From assembly GCF_026262505.1 (NCBI RefSeq), contig NC_067203.1, positions 27,633,411 through 27,697,410 of the forward strand: a DNA stretch of 64,000 nucleotides, written 5' to 3'. The position numbers and the translations under genes were made by a program. This stretch comes from Trichomonas vaginalis G3. Its lineage: Eukaryota > Parabasalia > Trichomonadida > Trichomonadidae. This document shows, one piece after another, positions 25,087 through 39,200 of this stretch; position 1 is the first letter of the stretch, and each line of letters starts with the position of its first letter. The notes below the pieces were generated by a model. It ran no database searches and had not been told where the DNA came from. It worked only from the letters and a program-made list of their open reading frames with translations.

Positions 25087-26323
25087 CTAAAATTCATGAG
25101 GTGGTGAATTCAAGTAACTTGGTTCATGAAAATGAACAACAACATCTTCCATTGTTGTCCAATGTCTTGCATTAACGGCATCAACTACTCTCTGTGTGTA
25201 TTTCACCATTGCAGGAACATCCACAGGATAAACGTCGGGGCCTTTATGTGGAGTTTTAGGATGGATAACTCCAATTAAGAAAAATCTTAAATTCGCGCAA
25301 AGCTGAAGATTTGGTTCATCTACCTGAGTAGTGAACATTAAACACATTCCACACTTTTCATGTTATATATTATAAATACAGATCCGAAGGAGCAACAAGA
25401 ACTTTCAATGATTGCCAAAACTTAACAATTGTTTCTACAGAACTTGAGAATTGAGAATCAGCTATTTCCCATTTACAGCCTTCATCAATCTTTGTACCAC
25501 TACTTATGGCTTCATAAAGCTTATTAACATCATCGAAATTTCTTCCACTTCCCTTTGGTCTGTCATTGATCACAAACCTTGTAGGTTTGATTTTATTAAA
25601 GTTGACTTTTGTTTTTATCAGCTTTCGTAGCCTGTCAAGGCCTCCTGCAGTGTAGCCGTGAGCATATTCTAAACTATTTATCAGCCAAAGGGAGTGAACA
25701 TATATTTGTTGTGACAAATCTACAAACGTCACTTTATATCCTAAAAAGTTTAAGATTTCTTGAGTAATTTCTCGATACATCGGAGGGGAATTAACCATGA
25801 AGCCTCTTGAAACCAAATCTTGTGGAACAAGCATCATTGCACAAAGGAAATCATGAATATTGTGGCCATACATATTAAAATACTGAATATAATAAACTAA
25901 TTCAAATAATTCTCCAGTTGTCTGCATCATTGTGTGACCGCCATGGTCCTGATAAATTGTCTTAAAACTTCGCTTTTCATCTGAGATCTGACCTTTCGAA
26001 ACAAAAACGTCTTTAAATAATGTAACATAAACCATACTATGAGTTATGTAATTGCTCGGAACTATTGCTCGTTCTGTATATGTTCGACCTGATATCAGGG
26101 CATAGTTAATCACTTTCGGATCATTTTGATAAAAAACCTTATCCATTTGAACATAGGGACATTGATACCACCATGTTTTATGGTTAATGTTTTCTTGTGT
26201 TTTCGGTCCTATTATTCTGACGCTGAAGCGAATTAAAGAATCTTCATATCTATAATTCGAAAAAATGGTCAAGAAGGAAGAAAAAGCAATAAAGAAGTTT
26301 ATAAATATTGCATTAGGTTGCAT
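25087..26323 (-). pseudogene. GT-B, disrupted copy in unit 2
   Basis: The first 311 or so codons are as in unit 1. Several scattered base losses between about 25360 and 25395 then break the frame exactly at the APCGSGIYNS motif; the last 86 codons (25087-25347) are open again and unchanged. The gene is otherwise identical to the intact copies, so the break is very recent or an assembly error. Confidence 0.7.
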
Positions 26324-26466
26324 TGAAGAGCTTGCTTTGTCTGTTAATGATGTCTGGGATTCCGTAAGGAGTTCTGCTGCAAAAAAATGATGAATGGATT
26401 AAACTCTGATAACACCCAATTTATATATAATCCATTGTGGTGGTCTTTTTAAAAAACGAGTCCTTT

Positions 26467-27672
26467 TTTTCTGAGATTTCTGATCGCTTCCTTTCTGCTC
26501 GTCATGCCCGAAATGGAAGAAATGATTGATATAGCCGAACTTATTACTCTAATTGGCAATTATCTTGTATAATACAATTAGTTGCATTGTCAGTTATTCT
26601 CAAGCATTATCGAATTTAAATTCAGCATCGCTAATTTGCATTGTATTGCAACAGCACATGTGTGTTGAGATAACAATAATATTACACCAGCTAAAATCAC
26701 ACAATAAAAATCGAAATTTTGCATCTCGAAAAAACAACAACAGAATTCTTCGTAATCTTGGGTATTTACATACATTGTGATACATATTCGAATGACCTGA
26801 ATGTATGGGAAGTTACTAAAATTTGAGGAATTTATTGCAATAAAATAAACAAAGGTCATCCTTATTATATAAATTTGTAAAGAATAGCGAAGACCTTTAC
26901 AATGTATGCACAGTCCCGCATATTAACTTTGAATATTTCTGATTTCATTTTGAAACATTTTGACTAGAGTATTGATAACTCAAATTTCCGATATAGTTAC
27001 TACATTAATGCTAATGTAGTAAGTTTCCATTCATCTATTTACTTGATGTTATTGAAATAAAATCAATTTTATTTAACTATCCTTAAATAATATTTTTGTT
27101 GTGGAAACAATATATCTAACGATGGTTATGGTATCTGACTAACTCTGGAATGAATGTTTATCAAATATGATATCAAAATCAAAAAAATAAATGTGTTTAA
27201 TGATTAAAAACTAGTTAAATTGAATGTTTGACTAATTGTCCAGTACTTTGATTATCCAAATTTTTTTCGAAATTGATTTTTTCAAGAGAAACATTTAAAT
27301 TTTGAATTTCATTTTTGAATTTTCGAATTTTTTTTGGAGTCTTAAACTGATAAATTAAGCATAATTTGTAATGCCATCGCTTTATGTACAACATATGGTG
27401 ATGAAATGAAGGCGGATTTTAAAAACTTATTTTAAATCAAAAATATTTTCCTCATTATCATTAATTCTAAATTGATATATACAATACACAGATAAGGCGT
27501 GAACTAAATTAGAAATATACTTGAATAAGAAGAGTAAAAGTCAAGTTTTTATTCATTTTATAATTGATTTAAACAAAAAATTACTTCATTTTAATATTCT
27601 AGTCGCTAGATGAGATTTTGCTCGTATTTGTTTACAGAGCCATATCATTTCTTGCAATTGAATTTGTTATGG
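26467..27672 (+). repeat. DR-B, unit 2
   Basis: Unit 2 copy, without the small deletions of unit 1. It holds the 29-base block (27157-27185) that is exact in DR-A. Confidence 0.8.
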
Positions 27673-27866
27673 AAAGAGGTATGGAAAAAGTTTTTCGTAG
27701 AGAATACAATATCTCATATAACAAACGTGAGATATTGTTGTAAAAATCCGTAATTTAGTCAATCCAACATACTTTACAATATGAAAATTGAATTCGATAT
27801 TGAGATTGGGACAAAGTTGCAATTCGGCACTTTTTGTAAAAAAATGGGGTCATACTCATAATGAAT

Positions 27867-28056
27867 AGAGACTTATAGCCAAGTCTTGATATCATGCAGG
27901 GAGAATATACATTGATAAGCAATTATATTTTATAGTAGTAGTATTCAGAAATTCTTACAATTTACAATACAATTTTCAAAAATGGATAAAGACTAATAGC
28001 CAAGTCTTGATATCATGCAGGGAGAATATACATTGATAAGCAATTATATTTTATAG
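27867..28056 (+). repeat. 121-bp tandem array, left part, unit 2
   Basis: Tail of one period plus one full period, without the small gap seen in unit 1. Confidence 0.9.
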
Positions 28057-29021
28057 TGTTGTAAACGAAAACGATAAAAACGGTTTGACAAAAAGTGACA
28101 CTTTGCATGGCAAAAATAGAGCCTTACTTTTGAGATACTTGAGATTGAAACTGAATCTTATGAAGCGGTGATCTTGAATCACTAAATCATAAGGTTCAGT
28201 TTCATATAAAATTTGTTATTCTTTTGGAATTATTTCTTATAAGATTTTACATCTTTTAGCGGGGAATGTTTGTTATCATGTATATATTATAAATATTTAC
28301 ACGATAACGAACATTCCTCACTAAATTACTGAGAAACTTTGAGGAAATGTCGAACAATTTCCTCAAAGTTTCTCAGATTTATATAGATAACTAGAGTCCC
28401 CTAGGCACTGATTCTGGTTCAGCACCTAGGAGGCTCTGGTTATCTAACGAACTGATAAAATGTTTTTAAATTTTGTGAATATTGCTACCTGTGAAGCACT
28501 GACTTCAAATCAGTACCTCACAGGTAGCAATTACATTGAAATATGGGAGAAACTTTGTCCGAATGTTAAACTATTCGGACAAAGTTTCTCCCATTTGTAG
28601 TGGAGATGGAAGGCTTTGAGGTATATTGTATTAATATATACCCCAAAGCCTTCCATCTCCACTTGAAAGTGTCCAAACTTTGGGTTAATAGTTTGCAATT
28701 AACCCAAAGTTTGGACACTTTCTAGAAGGAATTGGATGGTAAGAGATATACATTCATATGGTATATCTCTTACCCTCCAATTCCTTCTTAAAATGGGAGA
28801 AACTTTGTCCGAATGTTAAACTATTCGGACAAAGTTTCTCCCATTTTGCGAAGGAATTGGAGGCTATGAGATACTGATGAAATGTCAGTAACTCATGGCC
28901 TCCAATTCCTTCCTAAAACTCATAAAAGTGGACCTTACATGCATTTAAAATTTGACATGTAAAGTCCGCTTTTTGTGAGCGGGGATTTGACTCCGTCAAA
29001 TCCCCTTTTTCGTTAACGAGA
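28057..29021. mobile_element. Hairpin block, unit 2
   Basis: 965-bp copy and the cleanest of the four: the arms of the stem-loops at 28611-28673 and 28790-28847 are fully paired here, where unit 1 has lost a base. ATAG flanks both ends. Confidence 0.75.
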
Positions 29022-29357
29022 ATAGTAGTAGTATTCAGAAATTCTTATAATTTACAATACAATTTTCAAAAATGGATAAAGACTAATAGCCAAGTCTTGA
29101 TATCATGCAGGGAGAATATACATTGATAAGCAATTATATTTTATAGTAGTAGTATTCAGAAATTCTTACAATTTACAATACAATTTTCAAAAATGGATAA
29201 AGACTAATAGCCAAGTCTTGATATCATGCAGGGAGAATATACATTGATAAGCAATTATATTTTATAGTAGTAGTATTCGGAAATTCTTACAATTTACAAT
29301 ACAATTTTCAAAAATGGATAAAGACTAATAGCCAAGTCTTGATATCATGCAGGGAGA
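29022..29357 (+). repeat. 121-bp tandem array, right part, unit 2
   Basis: About 2.8 periods, same arrangement as unit 1, with attcgg only in the last. Confidence 0.9.
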
Positions 29358-29566
29358 CTCTCTACAAATACAAAAATTGATTATCATAAGGAAATACAAA
29401 TTTATCAATTTTCATGTGAAAATTACATAAATTTGTTCTCCAATAAATAGCAATAATACTTTGAATGTTATATTAAGTAATATAGCTTCAGGTAAATAAG
29501 CTTACACTTCAAAAATATACTGTTTATTCATTAATTTTAAAAAAAGTCCAAATTATCTAATCTTGC

Positions 29567-30586
29567 TTACTCTTCCTTTAAACTTCTTTGTGCCAAATTT
29601 AATATTGCCTTCAAAGATGGAATAAGGACATTAGGTTCAATCCTTCGGCTTTCGACAATTTCCAAAATGTGTTGAATTAATTTCAAACATTCATCGTGTT
29701 TTGAAGCTCTTTGCTCAACAATCTGATTACCTGCCCTTGTAAGAATTCTTACTGCTCTTTCTTCATTCAAAACATTAGCGACTTGAACCTTAATAATCGC
29801 ATTTGGAATCACAACAGTGATGAGAGTTATGACGATGTCATCAATGCGCTCATTTTTCTTACCCAAGAAAAATGTTTGCTTTAATTGATGAAAGTGTGAT
29901 TCCGCAATGTTATTCGTGGAATCACCTTCTCCACGATATAACATCATCCAATGTTCTTTGGTTCTTCTCCATTGTTTATCGAAATACTTCAAAGCGCGCG
30001 GTTCTTCTTCTTCTAACATTGTTGTCAAGAACTCATATGTTTCATCAGACTCTTCAGCCAGCTTTTCTGCATTCGTTGCATCTGCACGTAATGTCAAAAA
30101 GTCCATTGCTAAATAGAAGTTCTCAAAATTCTGTGGATTGTCAAAATAGCTTCCAACTTTTGCACATGCGCGTAAAACATGCACAGCGCACCAACTGAGC
30201 TGCGCAAGAGGAAATCCATCCTCAATTGCGCGAGCAATGTTTAGCGCACAGTCAGCGCTCCAATGCTGTGGATCCAGGTGCGCAAACTCACAGAATTTCA
30301 CCAAACATTCTTGAATTTTTTCAGATGTCTGAGGGTTCACTAAAAAATAGCAAAAGGGGAAAATTGTGTTTTGACTTGTTTTCATTGTTACTGCAAACAA
30401 TTGGATCTTTCCTTTAATTAAAGAATGAGTGGAATCGACGTGGAGAGGGTTATCAATGCTATGCACCAATTCTTTTGCAGCAAAAGGTGCATATATGATT
30501 GTAAACTCGGAAAAATCTCTATTGTAATCAAATTGAACGAGATCATCTGGGCACTCTTCCTGTAAATTATTCAAAAATGCTTCCAA
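29567..30586 (-). CDS. MULE transposase, DDE catalytic part, unit 2
   Basis: Same 339 codons as unit 1, same in-frame TAG separating it from the zinc-finger ORF. Confidence 0.8.
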   Translation of the reverse strand: MEAFLNNLQEECPDDLVQFDYNRDFSEFTIIYAPFAAKELVHSIDNPLHVDSTHSLIKGKIQLFAVTMKTSQNTIFPFCYFLVNPQTSEKIQECLVKFCEFAHLDPQHWSADCALNIARAIEDGFPLAQLSWCAVHVLRACAKVGSYFDNPQNFENFYLAMDFLTLRADATNAEKLAEESDETYEFLTTMLEEEEPRALKYFDKQWRRTKEHWMMLYRGEGDSTNNIAESHFHQLKQTFFLGKKNERIDDIVITLITVVIPNAIIKVQVANVLNEERAVRILTRAGNQIVEQRASKHDECLKLIQHILEIVESRRIEPNVLIPSLKAILNLAQRSLKEE

Positions 30587-30625
30587 AGAAGTGTAAAGAT
30601 CGTTTGATAATCTTTGTGCAATAAT

Positions 30626-31036
30626 CTAATCAAGGCGATAAAATTTGTGCTTTAAAGCATCAGTAGACTGCGCGAAAAGTTTCATCGTTTCTTTGTTATT
30701 CGTATCAATTCCGAACTTATCAAAAAATGCTTTTTGAGCAAGAAATTGCTTTCCACCGTTTTTAATATAAAGTTCGATCCATTTTTGATAAAATTTACTC
30801 GCGTAATGTGAACCCATTTCAACTCCTATATGATGGCAATATTCTTCATTAACTTTGCTTATAGTAAACACTCCATTTTGTTCTTCAACCCTAAATTTTG
30901 CCTTGCATAGGGGATACGAACATGAATAAGTGACATATTGCTTTGGAGATCCCGTTCTTCTTCTGTATGGGACACCGCCCTTGACTTCCTGTTTAATACC
31001 AAAAGCAATAAGCTCCTCTAAGTCCACCGAAATCAT
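30626..31036 (-). CDS. MULE zinc-finger part, unit 2
   Basis: 136 codons with Tyr at residue 66, ending at the shared TAG. The frame is open 13 codons further upstream but the Met of MISVDLEE is preferred as start. Confidence 0.75.
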   Translation of the reverse strand: MISVDLEELIAFGIKQEVKGGVPYRRRTGSPKQYVTYSCSYPLCKAKFRVEEQNGVFTISKVNEEYCHHIGVEMGSHYASKFYQKWIELYIKNGGKQFLAQKAFFDKFGIDTNNKETMKLFAQSTDALKHKFYRLD

Positions 31037-31318
31037 AAAAATGAAGTGATTTTGAAAAGAGTTAACAAAATTCAAATCACATCAAAAACAAAAACACATA
31101 AAAATATTTTATTATACTCATTCGAAATTAAAAATAATAAAATTTATATATATTAATTTCATTAAATCAAGGTTAAAAATCTCACCGGAAAAATAACCTC
31201 AGTGTGATAAATTTATCACCGGAAAAATTTACAATAAGGTTAATACCGAAAATATCGAAAAATCAACATTTAAGGTTAATTTAAGAGTATGCACTTTTGT
31301 CACCTACTCCCTTTTTAA
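31037..31318. promoter_or_regulatory. Divergent promoter region, unit 2/3 junction
   Basis: Palindrome at 31204-31219 with its two flanking tcaccggaaaaat copies. Confidence 0.5.
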
Positions 31319-32737
31319 ATGAATCTTATTATTAACTCGAGCTATTTCAAAGAGAATCGGCATAATAGCTTAAGCAGATTATACTACGGTGCAGTAAAGA
31401 ATTTTTGCATTATTTATTTAATATTTGCCTTCATATTTGTGGATTATCTATTAGAACAAAATCTAAATCTAACAATTATGTTTCAATTGGAGCAGGAACA
31501 ATTTATCGATGCTTTCAGTAATATTAACTTCACACAAAACGATGCGGGCGTTCATGAACTTCAAATCCATCCTGGAATAAAGGTTCTTCATAATTTTTCT
31601 GCAATAAGAACAGAAGAAACATTCTTTAGTGCTGGCCACAAAATCTTTGTTACAGTATTCGATAGTGGATTCATGAAGGAGTATTTCCTTTATCTCCCAC
31701 CATTTGACAGTTACATTCCGAAAGGTCTAACTCCGAAACAGACAGACCTTTTCTGGAAACAAGAGGAAAATCATATACATTACTCAGATTTCCATATTCC
31801 GCATATTGATGTTGTATGGACTGTTAAAAATGGAATTTCATCACTTTCTAATGCTCATTCTTGTCGCAAAAGCAACTCTTCTCATCATCTAAACTTCTGC
31901 AAATGGCCTACGACCGTTAATAATCCAGAAATCAAAGGAACGGCCTTAGTTGTCGGCAGCCATCAGATAAACTACTTCCAACACTTTTTTGATAACGGGT
32001 TACCGCATTACGCCGCTGGCTCTCTCGCCACAGGTATTTCTCCCCAAATGATAACTGTTGTTTCTACAGCCTGCAATCCAGTAACGATAGAAACTCTAGA
32101 AAAACTCGGCTACAAGTCGCGCCAGAACTGTCAAAGCGATGGAAAGCAAGTTAGTGCCGAGTTACTTATCATGTGCACTGCAACTCGAGTTGTCCATCAT
32201 TATTTCTTCGACTGGTACCAGGAGCTAATGAGGATACCGATAGCTGAACGTTCTAAAGTCATTTTACTGCCAAGAGGCAAAGGGAGTGGCGGAAGAGGTA
32301 GTAGAATCATTCAAAATCTCCATGACATTGTCCCTCATCTCAGTAAAATCTTCGGATCCGAAAACGTCATCATTCACGATCAAAATTCTCCAGAAAAGAC
32401 ACTTTCAGCACTAATCAATAAATTCAGTACCGCGAGATACATAATTGGGCCTCATGGAGGAGCTTTTTATAACCAATTCTTTTCTGGAACAAATACAACA
32501 ATTGTGGAAATGCTTCCTGTCAAAGAGAACGGATATTACCCAGAACAAACTGGTCCAAGATCGATGTCATTTGCACACTTGGCTATGTACACGAACACAG
32601 AATGCTTACACCAAGATTTTTACAGATACTATACAATAAGTGATCAGATCAACTATAATATTAATATAACCGATTTCATGAATTGGTTTAAATTTAATTT
32701 TAGAAATGATACTTTTGTTGTTAATGCTTCTTCATAA
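31319..32737 (+). CDS. GT61-like glycosyltransferase GT-A, unit 3 copy
   Basis: Identical in protein sequence to the other GT-A copies. This gene stays whole although the same unit has a broken GT-B and an expanded 121-bp array. Confidence 0.85.
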   Translation: MNLIINSSYFKENRHNSLSRLYYGAVKNFCIIYLIFAFIFVDYLLEQNLNLTIMFQLEQEQFIDAFSNINFTQNDAGVHELQIHPGIKVLHNFSAIRTEETFFSAGHKIFVTVFDSGFMKEYFLYLPPFDSYIPKGLTPKQTDLFWKQEENHIHYSDFHIPHIDVVWTVKNGISSLSNAHSCRKSNSSHHLNFCKWPTTVNNPEIKGTALVVGSHQINYFQHFFDNGLPHYAAGSLATGISPQMITVVSTACNPVTIETLEKLGYKSRQNCQSDGKQVSAELLIMCTATRVVHHYFFDWYQELMRIPIAERSKVILLPRGKGSGGRGSRIIQNLHDIVPHLSKIFGSENVIIHDQNSPEKTLSALINKFSTARYIIGPHGGAFYNQFFSGTNTTIVEMLPVKENGYYPEQTGPRSMSFAHLAMYTNTECLHQDFYRYYTISDQINYNINITDFMNWFKFNFRNDTFVVNASS

Positions 32738-33582
32738 TTTAAGACTTTGTTTGTATAAAGAGGTAGGGCAACGATAGGTCAAAAAGGCTTCTCTGATAGA
32801 TTTCCTTGCCTTTTGGATATGCTATAATATATAGCCTAGCATGATAGGATATGATGTCAAAAGTTAGAACATAACTTAGGATCTTGAGAAAAATGAAAAA
32901 CAAAAATTACATAAAAAAAGAAAAATTTTATCTAATTTGTTTTTTTGGACCGAATAAGTAATTTTATTGAATTTCAATACGACACATAGATTTTATTATT
33001 AGTAATAAATATAATGGTTTACTATTAACAAGGAACCTAAACTAATGAAAATTTGATTTCAAATATTGTATATGATTATCATAGATTACCAAAATATATT
33101 GCTATTTATGAGGATATAATATTGATTATTAGTAAATCGTATAAATTTAATAAATATACCATGAATATTGAATGAATTTCTTGATTCATAGGGGTAAAAC
33201 GCGCTTTTATATGATTTAGACAGAGAATTTATGAGATGTAAATAACACAATAAAGGTTTATATTGAATATTTTCTAAAAATAAATCGAAATTATAAAAAA
33301 CAATACATTTATTCATTGAAACTACTTGGACAAATATGAAACAAGCATTCAGGCAATTCTTTTGAGACTTCAACGCATCTGATAATTTTTATATAACTTC
33401 ACCTCTTATGCTTAGAGTGGAGGTATTGAGATCGTAGAAGTATAGATGAGCTCACATTCAGATATGATGTGTGAACTTCTGTTTTCACTGCAATTTTGAA
33501 TCAGAATAAACTCAAAACAAGAATAAAATGATATACTCACTCTCTAAATGTGTTCGAGATTTAAAGTTGTATGAATAAAACG

Positions 33583-33631
33583 ATTCATCTTTCGAAGCCT
33601 CCCATTTAATGAGAGACTTCGAAAGATGAAT
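33583..33631. repeat. Hairpin with 15-bp perfect arms, unit 3
   Basis: Exact copy of the hairpin at 2826-2874. Confidence 0.8.
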
Positions 33632-34057
33632 GTATTCATGTAGATGAAATACTATATATGACCATGTGTGATACTAAAGATATCAAAATGTTCATTTTTA
33701 AGTGCAATAGAAGGGTTATCTCTCGTAAAATCTCAATTTAAGGAAGATTTAGAAAGAACTCCTTTCCTAAGTAGATAGTGTGTGGTTTCTGTCTTTTGGT
33801 TGATCAGGAACTATGAAATTAAGTCGGACAGAAAGAAGTTCTTTCCAAAACAGACTCCAAATGAGTTGTTCGAAAAGAACTTCCTTCTGTATATGGATAA
33901 TTGTAGTTACCGCACTGAAGTATGTAATTGTGATGATGGAGTTCTCGATAAATCTAAAATCGGATTAAGATTAATTGAAAACTCAAGTAATTCTTTGAAA
34001 TCTTGTGTTGTCTGGCACTATAATAACCAAAGAATGAGAATATTATGTTGAATGATG

Positions 34058-34103
34058 AGTACGTGTGCTCGGCATTCGCCGAGCGAATTGAGTTTAACGT
34101 ACT
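34058..34103. repeat. Nested palindrome with GC-rich core, unit 3
   Basis: Exact copy of 3301-3346. Confidence 0.7.
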
Positions 34104-34127
34104 ATGAAAAGTGACAAATTTGGGCTT

Positions 34128-35329
34128 TTTTTCCTAGGGTTATGATCTCTTCCTTTCTGCTCAATACGACAGAAATGAAAGAATGAATTTGTACTCCCTA
34201 ATTGATTACTACAATCTGTATCTATCTTTAACATAGAATTAGCTGCATTGTGATTTATACTCCAGAATTATTCAATTTAAGATCAACCTCGTAAATTTTA
34301 ATCATATTGCACCAATACTCCTACGTTGAGATAAGAACATGATTATACATACCAAAGCCCCATATTAAAAATCAAAATTTAGCACCTCCATTATGCAACC
34401 ACATTATTCGTCGCAAATAAGTATATTTACGCATATTATGATGCATATTCACACAACTCGTATACATGAAAAGTTATTAAAATCAGACAAAATTATTGCA
34501 ATAAGGAAAAAAAAACAACTTTATTATATATGTTAGTAATGAATTACAAATATTTCTACAAAGAATGCTCAATACTTCATATAATCTTCGAATATTTCTT
34601 ATTACAAGTTAATACATTTTGACTCGAACATGATAAACAAAAGCTGACACGCTGATTACTACATTTATGAAAATATAGTACGTTTCCATTCATCTGTTTA
34701 CTTGTTTTTGTTGGAATAAAATCATTTTTTTTTCTTTCATGAAATAAGAATTTTGCTGCGAAAGCAATATCTCTAACAATAATTAATACATTACGTCAAC
34801 TCTGGAATGAGTATTTATCAAATATGATATCAAAATCAAAAATTAGTTGTTTTTTATGAGTAAAAACGATGTAAATTGATTATTTGACTAATTATCAAAT
34901 ACTTTGATTTTCCAAATTTTTTTCGAAATTGATTTTTTCATGTGAAAATTCAAATTGTTTAATTTCATTTTTGAAATTTTGAATTTTTTTTGGAATTTTG
35001 AGTTGATCAATTCAGCAGAATTGATAATGCTATTGCTTTAGGGCATACCACAAGGTGATGAATAAAAGGTGAACATTAACAAATTATTTTAAATCACAAA
35101 TATCATCCTCATCAACTTTAATTCTAAAAAGAACTGTACTGAATTATGAAAATGCATGATTTACATTATTAAAATCTTTGAATGAAAATAGTACAAGATA
35201 AGTTTTTATTCATTTTTAATTAGATTTAAACGAAAAACTACTCCATATTAAAATTTAAGTCGAGAAATCGTATTTTGTTCTTATTTGTTAGCATTTTGTA
35301 GACATTCTAATCTTGAATTAATTTGTTAC
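34128..35329 (+). repeat. DR-A, unit 3
   Basis: Unit 3 copy of the left diverged duplicate; follows the unit 2 version. Confidence 0.8.
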
Positions 35330-36032
35330 ATGATATTATTAACAAATTTAACTGAAAAAATATGTTAATATGGAATAAACCATGATTATATAAGCTATCA
35401 ATGCTATATATACATATGTAAAAGATTCATATTAACTCAATTAACAAAAATGATAGATTTTCATAAAGGTTCAATCTAGGTTCGTCCGAAAATTTTGATT
35501 TTTATATAGAAGACATAGTTTCATATACATAATTAAATTTTCAAACAAATTTGATCATACCATTTATTAAGCAGGATAGTATATTAATTACCATCAGTAT
35601 AAAAATATAAAAATGATTATATTTAATTATTGCATAATTTAGTCAAAGAGTTATAAGCCTCAAGTGATCGTTATCACCTTCAATGCACGTATACTTTATT
35701 GATTCATAGATATTTAATCTATGTTTGACATGTTGTTGTCGTCATTCGTTTTGTTCCCATTCTTCCTAAGTTAGAATTAGAGAATACACCATCCACATCA
35801 TCTAATTTGGTCCTCAGCGATAGATTGGTTCATTTTGGAGGAGTCCCATCAGACAGTTTTCGAGCACCAAATATCAAATTTTAATGTATACAAATCTTTA
35901 GTGATTTATCTCTTTTATGATGAGTAAAAGGTTTCTGCTCATCAACATTTGATTTCCGACATATATGATTTCTAATTGCAATTATTTACTTTCTTTTTAT
36001 AATCTAACTCTGTGACTCATACCATAAATTAA

Positions 36033-36221
36033 TTATTGGAAAGTGTCAATATGTTTGGCACAACGAATGGCGGAAGATACCAAACCATGCAGGGAATATG
36101 ATACGTTTAAGATCTCCGAACTTTTTTTCCAAAAATTTTCTATCGTTGCCCTACCTCTTTGTATAAACTGTTCCATAAAATTTCTGATAATTGAAAATTT
36201 TGTATGATCGGCAGTTTTCAA
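36033..36221 (-). other. Short coding-like stretch, unit 3
   Basis: Same 62 codons as at 5275-5463, unchanged. Confidence 0.3.
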
Positions 36222-39200
36222 TAAAGATTTAAATCAAAAATGAGTCATGCGTGGCTAACTATACAAAGGTACATTCACTAGGCAATAACAGTAAAATGGG
36301 ATGAAAATAGGATAAATAGCATCCCTATATAGTGCCTAACAATATTTATACGGGCCAAAAAAAATTTGGCTAGAGATTTGGCGAGTTATAAAACTTAGAA
36401 AATTGAGAGGGATTTTTATTTTTGAATTTTTTTTGGAAAGTTAAAATTGCGATTAAAAATCGATTTCCAGGAGAACTAAGCATCTCATCATATATTTAAA
36501 TCGATAAAAATATTAAATAATAGTTGAATAGTATAACAACGTGAAATTATGGCTGAATCTACAGAAAAAATGAACATATTTGACATTTTTGAAAATTCAT
36601 ACGTTAGATGGTGACAGACTCATAAACTATACTTTAGCTAAGATTGATATATGGTTTCAACAACACATGGTTAAAATCGTAAAAATATTTTAGATTTCAA
36701 AAAGATATATATGGTAATATAATGGAACAAAGTCAACAAATAGCATGTTAAATATGTTATAATTAACTTTTTATTAGATCCAATAGTAGATATCGAATGG
36801 TTTCCAGCTTTATGGTTAAATATTTTCTTTTCGAGCTTCTCTTTAACTGTTGTATTAAGGTTGTAAATTTTTGATGCTAGAAACTATGGAATCTTCTTTG
36901 CTGCTGCATTTTTCTTGAGAGTTCTTGCAATTTCGAATAGATCTGCGCATTGTATGAAATGGAGGCTTTAAAATATCTTGAAAACAGAATAGGACTGCTT
37001 TTCCAAAGGAATGCTTACTTGTAAATCAGAGAGTTTCAAAATTGACAGCAAGATTATCATCATAACTGTCGATTTTGCTGCGAAAAAGGAAGACAAGTAA
37101 TTAACAAATCATTTACTGTTGTTCATCAAAAGAAGAAAACTTTGATAACAACTAATGATGATAAAATCAAGCTATCTTTTAATATTTTAAATTGATAAGA
37201 CATTCAAAATATTTGAATGGTTTAAAATATTTTCTTTTAATTTCTATAAGATATTATCATGATTATATAATAAAATTTAAATTTTTATTCAAAAAGGCAA
37301 TATTTCAAACTTTTAATTTCAAAAATCTTAATTCTGCAATAAGTGTATTTAATTGTAGCAAATTTAATGATCCTTCGTCATGCTTAGCAATTTGGAACTC
37401 ATAAATTAATGATTTCTTCAAGTAAAATTCTGCATTATTTCAAAAGTCAATAATTCTCTAGTAACTTTTCTTCAAACCTTAACCATTATATTATATGTAT
37501 AATGGAGAATAATTGCAAAGAAAGATAGCCGAATTTACTGGGTAGTTCTTGTGATGCGAAATAATTGCAAATTAACACCTAGTTTTAACAGCATCAATCT
37601 CTTTTTGCTCTCATTTAAATGCATTCGCACACTTTAATTTTGAAATATAAGAGTTTTGGAAATTATCAAATTTATCTGCTCAAATACTATAGATCTTCAT
37701 AAGTGTTAATAGAATCATTAGCCTTACATATAGTGTTTAATATAATGATGCACATTATACTGGGATTCATTCCTTATTCATCTAGTTATTATAAGATTTA
37801 CAACCCCATGAAAATTTAAAATTTTGTCAAAAATAGTGAATGTACCTTTCTCAAAACTTAAGATATCCTCCGAGTTCAAAGATTTAAAAAAACACAAAAA
37901 AATTAACTTTACTCTTTTGAGATCCTTATCAGATGTGCAACAATTTGATGCAGTATCGCAATTCGAATCCGATTTTTTAATGTAGATGTACTCTAACATT
38001 CTTGAAAAAATGCAAAATGATATTAATTAAGCTTTTCATTTCTTTATCATACACGAAACAAAATCATTCATTATACTAAAATTTATCAAAGTTTGAATAA
38101 CGAAAAAAATAATATCTAAATTTTTACATTGAGTCGGCTATTGATATGGTCAATATTAAATCGTTTAAAAATGGGCATTGGCCAGAATAATACCCACTAA
38201 AATAAAGGTAGGTCAACAAAATCGTAACGATGCTTTCTTGATTTTGGTAATGGATTTAGACTATGTAGGTACTCGGTGACTAATAGACGAAGAATGGAAG
38301 AAAACTGCAAGAGGGATTTCGAGGAAATATTATTAAAATTAACATTTGATTCTTTGACTTGCAAATAAACATATTTGTACTATTAATCGGTTTTACAGAA
38401 TAGATCTTGCGTTATTGTATGTTTTGAAAAAGTATCTAGAATTTTTCCTAAGATACTCATTTTGCGAGATAAAATGATATACCATCTACTAGACATTTGT
38501 GCATTGCTTCCTATATGTAGCTAGTAACTACAGAAATTGTAGTTTCAGGAAATTTGAATACATTTGGAATTCTAAGAAAGACATTGTAATATTGAGCATC
38601 TCCTATTTCAATATACCATATTGATGAAAATATAAATTCATGTAATCTGTCCTTAAATATGCTATCTAAACTTGTGATAGAAACTCAATTTCACCAGAAA
38701 ATATGAGAAAATTCCAAATTGTGAAATAAAACGAACATATTCACATATGAGATAACAACCATCTATATTAGGTTTCTCAATTCTTCATTCAAAATTCCAA
38801 AAAAAATTCAAAAATTTGAAAATGAAGAGAAGAAATATGAATTTTCCATGAAAATTTGCAAAATGAAAAAATTTTGGAATTACAAATATTATTTATTTTT
38901 GATGCTTGTTCCAAAATATGTCTTTTTTCCCATATCTGATATGAATATTTTGGATTATTATTATAATTTATATTTATTGACATATTTCATGATATTCATA
39001 TAATGGTTTGTTTTAGGGAATGAATGAGAATATATTTATTTAAAAAAAGAGAAAAGGTATTAGAATAGATTTTTATTTGAGCGTATTTAAAAGGTTCTAC
39101 TTCAAAAACTTTATGTAGTTTACTTTTGTAAGCAACGTAAAACAATATCTTTAAGTTATTTGTTGCAATTCGGGGATTAATCGTGAATTTTTGTTGTATA

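Larger units (their letters stand above)
15940..31318. repeat. 15.4-kb tandem unit 2
   Basis: Second full unit, 15379 bp, same order and orientation as unit 1. Its GT-B gene is disrupted near 25350-25370. Differences from unit 1 are otherwise mainly 1-3 base indels in homopolymers and AT-rich spacer. Confidence 0.97.
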